The notes under the pieces are model-generated. The model searched no databases. It worked only from the letters and a program-made list of their open reading frames with translations, and was not told the DNA's origin. Shown in pieces: positions 57,829 through 64,000 of a stretch of DNA of 64,000 nucleotides (within the stretch, counting starts at the first letter, position 1; the number at the start of each line of letters is the position of its first letter). Source of the stretch: Maricaulis sp. (GTDB taxonomy: Bacteria > Pseudomonadota > Alphaproteobacteria > Caulobacterales > Maricaulaceae); contig NZMJ01000058.1 of assembly GCA_002692855.1 (NCBI GenBank), positions 133,672 through 197,671 on the forward strand, in the 5' to 3' direction. Position numbers and translations under genes: made by a program.

Positions 57829-58872
57829 ATGCGCGCACTCATCATCACCGCAGCAGCCGGCATCGTTCTGGCAGGCTGCGCCACGGGAAATGGCTATGTG
57901 TCCGGAGGCGCCGGAACAGGCGGAATCGCTGCGTTGCCGGCGCATACCGAAGCCGAGTTCGAACGCGACCGTCAGGCCATCCTTGCCATGACCGGCGAAT
58001 ATGACGTGACCTTCGACTTCCGCGAGATCGTACCGCTGCGCGCGGGGTATGAACTGGCCGAGCCGAAAGTTTCGGGCGCCTGGGAGGTCGTGCGCGTCAT
58101 TGAGGATCGCGGCGATTTCATCTCGCTGCAGCACTTCCTGCTGGTCGGCGATGACGAAGACAACCCGATGGTCATCAAGCATTGGCGCCAGGATTGGGAA
58201 TACGAGCCCGCGCGCATCATGGACTATGACGGGAATGACGACTGGCACATGATCGACCTGACTTCGGCCGAGGCCGCCGGAACCTGGTCGCAGAGCGTCT
58301 ACCAGGTCGATGACAGCCCGCGCTATGCCGCCGTCGCCCGCTGGACCCATGACGATGACGGTATCTCGACTTGGGAGCCGGACGTGTCCAACCGTCCGCT
58401 GCCGCGGCGGGACGACACGACACGCAGCGACTACCAGGCCATTCAGGCCGTGAACCGCCACGTCATCACGCCGTGGGGCTGGGTCCACGAACAGGACAAC
58501 ACCAAGATCATCATCGACGAAGCCGGCGAGCATCCGCTCGTCCGCGAAGTCGGGGTGAACACCTATGTCCGGACCGATCTGGCGCGGGACGATGCCGCAG
58601 ACGATTACTGGGCCGCCACGGCGGACTACTGGACCCATGTCCGCGCCTTCTGGGACAATCTTGAAGCCACGGCTGACACCTTCCACGTCGCCGACGACGC
58701 CGAAGGCACGCTGCTCTATGGCCCGATGTTGTCGGCCTCCATGCGCATCGCCTTTGGCGCGTCGGACACGGCCGAGGCCTGGGAAGAAGCCGAAGCGCTC
58801 CTGGCGTCGCAGGTCGCCATCAACGGCGAGCCGGTCTCGACCGACTTCATCGAGTTGGCGGCTGCAGAGTAG
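57829..58872 (+). CDS. DUF6607 family lipoprotein
   Basis: A 347-residue lipoprotein (MRALIITAAAGIVLAGCATG, lipobox LAGC). The mature protein fits DUF6607: EYDVTFDFREIVPLRAGYELAEPKVSGAWEVVRVIEDRGDFISLQHFLLV near residues 63-112, and DWEYEPARIMDYDGNDDWHMIDL after it. The family often lies beside TonB-dependent receptors in marine proteobacteria, suggesting a surface or periplasmic helper in iron or heme uptake; no activity is known. CGGAGGGG precedes the ATG at 57829. Confidence 0.82.
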   Translation: MRALIITAAAGIVLAGCATGNGYVSGGAGTGGIAALPAHTEAEFERDRQAILAMTGEYDVTFDFREIVPLRAGYELAEPKVSGAWEVVRVIEDRGDFISLQHFLLVGDDEDNPMVIKHWRQDWEYEPARIMDYDGNDDWHMIDLTSAEAAGTWSQSVYQVDDSPRYAAVARWTHDDDGISTWEPDVSNRPLPRRDDTTRSDYQAIQAVNRHVITPWGWVHEQDNTKIIIDEAGEHPLVREVGVNTYVRTDLARDDAADDYWAATADYWTHVRAFWDNLEATADTFHVADDAEGTLLYGPMLSASMRIAFGASDTAEAWEEAEALLASQVAINGEPVSTDFIELAAAE

Positions 58873-58976
58873 CAACTGCTGTTCGACGTTTCCCGGACGC
58901 GCGTCAGCGCGATCCGGGATCCGGACTGGACCCCGATCTTCACTTCGCGAAACCGGGGCGCGTAGTTTCCCCGCTG

Positions 58977-59046
58977 CGTCATCCCGGCGAAAGCCGGGAT
59001 CCAGTTCAATCTGAAAATCTGAATTCCGGCTTTCGCCGGAATGACG
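58977..59046. repeat. Inverted CGTCATCCCGGCGAAAGCCGG repeat
   Basis: CGTCATCCCGGCGAAAGCCGG at 58977-58997 faces TTCCGGCTTTCGCCGGAATGACG at 59024-59046, and each arm is itself a hairpin. It is a classical extragenic palindrome pair between convergent genes. The 58873-58976 stretch before it is similar GC-rich sequence without a gene. Confidence 0.8.
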
Positions 59047-59052
59047 GCGTGC

Positions 59053-59370
59053 TTAACGCCAGTTCCGCTTCCTGAGAACGAACAGGCCGTAGATCGCGGC
59101 GAAATAGATCGCGATCCGCGCCAGCACGACCAGACCGCCACGATCATCGAGCCGCGCCAGCATCAGGTCGAAGGCGAAATCGGGCGGACTGCCCGTCGCC
59201 CAGCGCCAGAAGAAGGGCGATATCGCGTCCATGATGAAGGCGAACGTGACCGCGCCCACCAATTGGCCGGAGCGCCGCATGATCAGGGCCGTCACCAGCG
59301 ACCACAAAAGGATCATCCACCAGTCGAAACCGGTGAATCCGTCCGCAAGCCGTTCGAATATCCTGTCCAT
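59053..59370 (-). CDS. Small membrane protein next to flhG-like gene
   Basis: A 105-residue protein with three hydrophobic segments (about 15-31, 36-52 and 79-98) and short charged loops, starting with an amphipathic MDRIFERLADGFTGFDWW. No family recognised. It is the last gene of the leftward flbD-flhA-flhF-flhG-like run, 11 bp after it, so it is very likely co-transcribed with flagellar genes. Confidence 0.65.
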   Translation of the reverse strand: MDRIFERLADGFTGFDWWMILLWSLVTALIMRRSGQLVGAVTFAFIMDAISPFFWRWATGSPPDFAFDLMLARLDDRGGLVVLARIAIYFAAIYGLFVLRKRNWR

Positions 59371-59381
59371 AGCGAAACAGC

Positions 59382-60188
59382 CTAAGCTGCCTTCTGCCCC
59401 TGCGCGAGATAGCCGGCGAGTTTTTCAACGTCGCGGAACGCCTCGCAATTGGGGTGGCGCTGGGCCAGCGGCATCTGCGCCCGGATCGAGTCCGGAATGG
59501 CCATGTCGTGCGCGATCGACCCGACCATTTGCGGCGTGAAGCCGAGGAAGCTCTCGCACGTCTTGCGGAAAGCGCCATAGGCGGACAATGCCGCCTCTTT
59601 CGACGGGGCGTTGTTGACCACGACCAGCGGTGCGGCGCTGTCGTCGCGGCGGCGCAGCGTTTTGACAAAGGCATAGGCGTCGGTCAGCGAGGTCGGCTCG
59701 TCATTGATGACGATCAGCACGTCGTCTGCCGCCATCGCGAGGCGCATGGTGGAATGGTCTGCTCCGGCGGCGAGATCGAGGATGGCGCGGTCATAATAGA
59801 GCGACAGCGCCGCGACCCCTGCAGCGAGCTTGCCCACCGCTTCCGGCTTCAGATCGGACAATGCGCCCGAGCCCGAACGTCCGGAGATCACGTCAAAGCC
59901 GCCTGCGCGGATCGCACCGCCCATGACGCGCTGGACAGCGTCTTCCAGCAGGACTTCACCGGCCAGGACAGCCGCGAGATCGGCATCCGGCTGGAGACCG
60001 AGCTGGACGTCGATATTGGCCATCCCCAGGTCGCCATCGATCAGCAGGGTCTGTTCGCCCTTGCCAGAAAATGCGCTGGCGAGCGCCGAGGACAGGACGG
60101 TCTTGCCGACCCCGCCCTTGCCCGACGCGATGGCCAGCATGCGCCCGGCGGGACCGGTCGAAGATGTGTTTACAGGAATGCGCATCAT
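59382..60188 (-). CDS. MinD/ParA-like ATPase, probably FlhG/FleN
   Basis: A 268-residue P-loop ATPase. The deviant Walker A ASGKGGVGKTVLSSALA is near residues 21-37, followed by LLIDGDLGMANIDVQLGL, the FlhG/MinD hallmark. FlhG proteins control flagellar number together with FlhF. The N-terminal DQA(x)xLR-type helix of classical FlhG is not evident, so the name is based on context: it overlaps flhF by 4 bp. Confidence 0.83.
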   Translation of the reverse strand: MMRIPVNTSSTGPAGRMLAIASGKGGVGKTVLSSALASAFSGKGEQTLLIDGDLGMANIDVQLGLQPDADLAAVLAGEVLLEDAVQRVMGGAIRAGGFDVISGRSGSGALSDLKPEAVGKLAAGVAALSLYYDRAILDLAAGADHSTMRLAMAADDVLIVINDEPTSLTDAYAFVKTLRRRDDSAAPLVVVNNAPSKEAALSAYGAFRKTCESFLGFTPQMVGSIAHDMAIPDSIRAQMPLAQRHPNCEAFRDVEKLAGYLAQGQKAA

Positions 60189-61183
60189 GCATCTCCTTCG
60201 GAGGCATTCTGGGGCAGGTCGCGTTCATCGAGCAGGGTGCGCGCTAGCCGCAGCGAGGTCGCCGGCGCCAGGCCCGTCCCGATATAGGGGCTTTCGGAAA
60301 TCTGCGCGAAGGCGAGTCCGGCTTCGCCCGCTGCGATCATCGCGCCGAGCCGGCGCGCGCTGTCGAGCTTGGTCAGCACCACCCGGTTTGCACCGATGGC
60401 GGCAAACATCGCGGCGGCATCTCCGGCATCCTCGGCGGACTGCCCCCCATCGATCACGGCCAGGATCTCGGCGTCCGCGGGGGCCGCAAAGGCGTGCAGC
60501 ATGTCCAGATCATCGATGTCGAACGGATTGCAGGCCGGCGCATCGATCAGCAGGGGCTGACCGTCATGCAGGTCGGCGAGCTTCGAGAGCTCGCGCGGAT
60601 CATCGCAGGCTTCGAACTGAAGCTTCAGCTTGCCGGCGAGTTCGCTGAGACGTGCCTCGGCCCCGGCACGTTCGCAATCGGCAGAAATCAGGACCGGCTG
60701 GGCGCCTTCCGCGACACCGCGCGCGGCAAGCTTGGCCAGAACGGAGGTCTTTCCGGCGCCGGGCGGTCCGGTGATCAGCAGAGGACGCTCGGCCACTGGC
60801 GGGCAGGGCCGGAAGCGGTATCGGGCGTCCAGCGCCGCAGCGAGGGCGGCCGTGCCGCCCCGGTCCTCGAACTGGCGGGCAGCCTTGACCAGCGCTTCGG
60901 CGGCGCGTTCCGGAACGCAGTGAAAGGCCAGGATCTGGGCCAGGTGGTCGTCGTCTTCCCGTGCTGGCCTCGCGCGGCGCTGGGCCTCGCTCTCGCGGCT
61001 GGCGCGCAGGCGCGGCGCATCCTTCACATCCCCGAAACGCGGACCTTCCGCGGCAGCGCGCACCTCAATGCCGCCGCCCGGCCGGTTGCCCGTGGAAATG
61101 ATGACGGCATCCGGCCCGAGGTCGCGGCGCACCTGCGCCATCACCTCGGTCAGTGACGTTCCGGAAAAGGTCATCAGCCGCAT
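60185..61183 (-). CDS. flhF: Flagellar SRP-like GTPase FlhF
   Basis: A 332-residue SRP-family GTPase that sets flagellar position. The opening MRLMTFSGTSLTEVMAQVRRDLGPDAVIISTGN is the FlhF B domain, and the G1 loop is GPPGAGKTS at about residue 138. Motifs further on (DSARRLG, TKLDSA) fit the NG fold, but the DTAG element reads IDAPACN, a deviation. It is shorter than most FlhF (often 380-450), mainly in the linker. Lies 3 bp after flhA. Confidence 0.88.
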   Translation of the reverse strand: MRLMTFSGTSLTEVMAQVRRDLGPDAVIISTGNRPGGGIEVRAAAEGPRFGDVKDAPRLRASRESEAQRRARPAREDDDHLAQILAFHCVPERAAEALVKAARQFEDRGGTAALAAALDARYRFRPCPPVAERPLLITGPPGAGKTSVLAKLAARGVAEGAQPVLISADCERAGAEARLSELAGKLKLQFEACDDPRELSKLADLHDGQPLLIDAPACNPFDIDDLDMLHAFAAPADAEILAVIDGGQSAEDAGDAAAMFAAIGANRVVLTKLDSARRLGAMIAAGEAGLAFAQISESPYIGTGLAPATSLRLARTLLDERDLPQNASEGDA

Positions 61184-61186
61184 CGC

Positions 61187-63298
61187 TTACACATGCCCCA
61201 TCGTTTTCAGGCGCGCCGTCGGATGGATTTCGTTCTGGCTCATCACGATTGTCTGCGGTCTGAAGCGCTCGACCAGCGACCGGACGAAGGGTCGTGCGGT
61301 CGGGCTGGTCAGGAGGGCGGGAGTCTGCCCCTGTTCGGCAGCGCGTTCGAAGGATTCGCGCACCGAACCCACAAATTCATGCAGCTTGGACGGGGCCAGG
61401 GCGAGCTGGCGGCGCTCGCCATCGCCAATCATTGCTTCGGCAAAGGCCTGTTCCCACTGCGGTGACAGGGCGAGAACGGGCAGAAGCCCGTCCGGTCCCC
61501 GGTTGGAATGGCAGATCTGGCGCGCCAGCCGGGTGCGGACATGTTCGGTCACGGCATCGAGGCTTTGCGTATGTGAACTGGCCTCGGCGATCCCTTCGAG
61601 GATGGCGGGCAGGTCGCGGATCGAAACGCGTTCCTTCAACAGGTTTTGCAGGACGCGCTGGATACCGGCGCGCGAGATCTGCGACGGGGTGATGTCCTCG
61701 ACCAGCTTGCGATGTTCCTTTGACAGACCCTCGATCAGCTTCTCGACCTCGGCGTAGGACAGCAGGTCCGGCATGTGGTCGCGCAGCGCCTCGGTCATGT
61801 GCGTGACAAGGACGGCAGCGGGGTCGACCACGGTATAGCCCCGGAACGCTGCTTCCTCGCGCAGGTTCTCGTCGATCCACGTCGCGGGCAGGCCGAAGGC
61901 CGGTTCCTTGACGTGATCGCCCGGCAGATCGATCTGGACACCCTGCGGGTCCATGACCAGCAGCTGCTTCAGGCGCACTTCGCCGCGCCCGGCTTCCATT
62001 TCCTTCACGCGCAGTACGTATTCGTTGGACCCCAGGCGCATGTTGTCGACGATCCGCACCGACGGCATCACGAAGCCGGTGTCCTGCGCCAGCGTCCGCC
62101 GCAGGGCGCGGATCTGATCGGTCAGGCGGCGGCCTTCGACATCATTGATCAGCGGCAACAAGGCATAGCCGAGTTCGATCTTCAGCTCGTCAATCGCCAG
62201 GGACTCCCCGATCGGCGCCTCTTCGGGCTCCACCGCCGAGGCTTCTCGCTCGGCCGCGACCTCGGCCTGTCTGACGGTATTTCTCTGGTTTCGTACCGCA
62301 GCCCAGGCCAGCCCTCCCGAACCGGCAGCCATCAGGGCGAAGGGGATGATCGGCATGCCCGGCAGAAGGCCGATCACCAGCGCGCAGCCGGCAACCATGC
62401 CCAGCACCTGCGGATTGGCGCCCAGCTGGGTCGCGAGCGCCTTGTCGGCCTGTCCCTCGACACCGGCCTTCGAGACCAGGAGGCCCGCAGCGACCGAGAC
62501 GATCAGCGCCGGGATCTGCGAGACGAGACCGTCACCGATGGTCAGCGTCGAATAGGTGCTGGCAGCGTCGGCAAAGCTCATGCCCGACTGCGCGATGCCG
62601 ACAATCATGCCCCCGATCAGATTGATCACGGTGATCATCAGGCCTGCCATCGCGTCGCCGCGAACGAATTTCGAGGCACCATCCATGGCACCGAAGAAGT
62701 TGGATTCGCCTTCCAGCGACTTGCGCCGTTCGCGCGCCTCTTCCTCGGAGATCAGACCGGCGGACAGGTCGGCATCGATGGCCATCTGCTTGCCGGGCAT
62801 GGCATCGAGGGTGAAGCGGGCGGCAACTTCGGCGATCCGGCCCGAACCCTTGGTGATGACCACGAAGTTCACGATCACCAGGATGATGAAGACAATGACG
62901 CCGATCACGACATTGCCCTGCATCACGAAGGCGCCGAACGCCTCGATGATGTCACCGGCTGCGTTGGTGCCCTGCGCCCCGTTTGACAGGATCAGGCGCG
63001 TGGAGGCGATGTTCAGGCCCAGCCGCAGCAGGGTCGTGATCAGCAGCACGGCCGGGAATGCGCTGAACTCCAGCGGCTTCTTGATGAACAGCGACGTCAT
63101 CAGGACCAGCACGGCCAGCGAGATCGAGATCGCCAGCGCCATGTCCAGCAGGATGCGCGGCATCGGCAGGATCAGCATCACCAGGATGCCCATGATGCCG
63201 ATCGCCAGCGCGACATCGCCGCGCATTCCCATCATCAGGAATTTGCGCAGGTCGAAGCCCTGACCGGTCTGGCTTGCGGAGGCGGTCGTGTCTGCCAT
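61187..63298 (-). CDS. flhA: Flagellar biosynthesis protein FlhA
   Basis: A 703-residue export-gate protein. About eight membrane helices fill residues 25-320, interrupted by the conserved cytoplasmic FHIPEP-type loop (RIAEVAARFTLDAMPGKQMAIDADLSAGLISEEEARERR). The C-terminal 350 residues are the cytoplasmic FlhA_C domain that docks FliI, FliJ and chaperones. Length and motifs are normal. It starts 9 bp after the flbD stop, in the same order as the Caulobacter fliF-flbD-flhA cluster. Confidence 0.96.
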   Translation of the reverse strand: MADTTASASQTGQGFDLRKFLMMGMRGDVALAIGIMGILVMLILPMPRILLDMALAISISLAVLVLMTSLFIKKPLEFSAFPAVLLITTLLRLGLNIASTRLILSNGAQGTNAAGDIIEAFGAFVMQGNVVIGVIVFIILVIVNFVVITKGSGRIAEVAARFTLDAMPGKQMAIDADLSAGLISEEEARERRKSLEGESNFFGAMDGASKFVRGDAMAGLMITVINLIGGMIVGIAQSGMSFADAASTYSTLTIGDGLVSQIPALIVSVAAGLLVSKAGVEGQADKALATQLGANPQVLGMVAGCALVIGLLPGMPIIPFALMAAGSGGLAWAAVRNQRNTVRQAEVAAEREASAVEPEEAPIGESLAIDELKIELGYALLPLINDVEGRRLTDQIRALRRTLAQDTGFVMPSVRIVDNMRLGSNEYVLRVKEMEAGRGEVRLKQLLVMDPQGVQIDLPGDHVKEPAFGLPATWIDENLREEAAFRGYTVVDPAAVLVTHMTEALRDHMPDLLSYAEVEKLIEGLSKEHRKLVEDITPSQISRAGIQRVLQNLLKERVSIRDLPAILEGIAEASSHTQSLDAVTEHVRTRLARQICHSNRGPDGLLPVLALSPQWEQAFAEAMIGDGERRQLALAPSKLHEFVGSVRESFERAAEQGQTPALLTSPTARPFVRSLVERFRPQTIVMSQNEIHPTARLKTMGHV

Positions 63299-63306
63299 TC
63301 AGCCCG

Positions 63307-64000
63307 TCACGCCGCGCCGGCGCGGGATTCGCCCGGACCGGGAACCGTGATGCCTTGCTCGTTGTAGAGCTTCAGCTTGTTGCGCAGGGTCCGGATCGAG
63401 ATGCCGAGAATGTTCGCGGCATGGGTCCGGTTGCCGAGGCAATGGTCGAGCGTGTCGAGGATCAGGTCCTGCTCAACGTCCGCCACCGTCCGGCCGACCA
63501 TGTCACGTGCGGCCGTATCAGCGGCCTCTGCGGCGCGGCTGGCAACGCTGCCCGACGGTCCGCCCGAGAACAGTGAGCCGTCCGGCATGCGGATGGCCTC
63601 GGGGCCGATTTCGTTGCCGGAAGCCAGCAGGACCGCGCGGTGCATGGTGTTTTCCAGCTCCCGCACATTGCCCGGCCACGGACGCGCGGTCAGCGCGGTG
63701 CGCGCGGACTCGGAGATCGGACGATCGCCGATGCCGTTGGCTGTGGCGTATTTGCGCGCGAAGTGTTCTGCCATCGCCAGGATGTCGGCAGGACGCTCGC
63801 GCAGGGGCGGAAGCGCCAGGTTCACGACATTCAGGCGGAACAGCAAATCCTCCCGGAAAATGCCGTCGGCGACAGCCTTCTGCAGATCCCGGTTGGAGGT
63901 GGCGAGCACCCGGATATTCACCTTCACCGGCTGCGATCCACCGACGCGGTCAATCTCGCGTTCCTGGAGGGCGCGCAGCAGCTTGGCTTGCAGGCGGGCG
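63307..64000 (-). CDS. flbD: Sigma-54 response regulator FlbD, C-terminal part
   Basis: The frame is open to the window edge, so only about 230 C-terminal residues are seen. They include the end of the AAA+ sigma-54 interaction domain (DRVGGSQPVKVNIRVLATSNRDL, NVVNLALPPLRERPADILAMAEHF, RPWPGNVRELENTMHRAV) and a Fis-type helix-turn-helix (NRTHAANILGISIRTLRNKLKLY). FlbD activates late flagellar genes with sigma-54 in Caulobacter. Assignment as FlbD rests on position upstream of flhA; the receiver domain is outside the window. Confidence 0.88.
   Translation of the reverse strand, partial: ARLQAKLLRALQEREIDRVGGSQPVKVNIRVLATSNRDLQKAVADGIFREDLLFRLNVVNLALPPLRERPADILAMAEHFARKYATANGIGDRPISESARTALTARPWPGNVRELENTMHRAVLLASGNEIGPEAIRMPDGSLFSGGPSGSVASRAAEAADTAARDMVGRTVADVEQDLILDTLDHCLGNRTHAANILGISIRTLRNKLKLYNEQGITVPGPGESRAGAA

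Overview
This is a GC-rich stretch of alphaproteobacterial chromosome. It carries ctrA, chpT, a flbD-flhA-flhF-flhG-like flagellar operon, fliI-fliJ, FdxA, a DUF4167 gene, 7Fe ferredoxin, CobS/CobT and GANTC sites (the CcrM target) upstream of ctrA. Together these point to a stalked or dimorphic marine bacterium of the Caulobacterales/Maricaulales (Maricaulis, Oceanicaulis or Hyphomonas relatives). That placement is inferred from gene content and order, not from a marker-gene comparison. I see no rRNA, tRNA, CRISPR array, prophage or insertion sequence; nearly everything is vertically inherited core genome with small accessory insertions.

Layout. 1-5.4 kb: end of a short-chain dehydrogenase, then a leftward operon of Suv3-like helicase, S4 RNA-binding protein, TerB-like protein and ferredoxin, followed by a DUF3108 protein and rpmB. 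5.4-14.3 kb: amidohydrolase lipoprotein, BolA, DnaJ-like protein, M14 carboxypeptidase, phytase-like lipoprotein, CobT/CobS and a DUF188 protein. 14.3-25.9 kb: aroK-aroB-CNNM transporter operon, a small membrane protein, a secreted unknown protein and xerD, then accA, GNAT, secA, a peptidyl-prolyl isomerase and mutT. 25.9-33.7 kb: a Flp-pilin-like short gene, methyltransferase and ComF (divergent), grxC-nitrilase-DUF1178, ubiG, lysC, ptsP. 33.8-47.2 kb: RodZ-like protein, ispG, an accessory block (ArsC-like, aspartyl protease with PDZ, threonine-aldolase-like, LOG, MAPEG, Sel1), then prfA-MOSC-prmC, DUF4167 and clpB. 47.2-50.4 kb: small unknown proteins and an M23 peptidase. 50.5-64 kb: cell-cycle and motility region with chpT, a single-domain response regulator, cheR, ctrA, fliI-fliJ, a TonB receptor/DUF6607 pair, and the flbD-flhA-flhF-flhG operon.

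How the genes work together. ChpT passes phosphate from CckA to CtrA, and CtrA switches on early flagellar genes in Caulobacter. Here chpT, ctrA, the export ATPase fliI and the flhA/flbD operon all lie within 14 kb. prmC, two genes downstream of prfA, modifies the GGQ glutamine of RF1. The aroK/aroB pair supplies two steps of the shikimate pathway.

The least explained signals are in non-coding DNA. The same 18-bp palindrome architecture, TGTGAC-N6-GTCACA, lies in front of both clpB and the RodZ-like gene. Five GANTC sites sit within 78 bp upstream of ctrA. A Flp-type pilin coding sequence has no ATG, GTG or TTG start close to its pilin part. Several families of palindromic intergenic repeats lie mostly between convergent genes.
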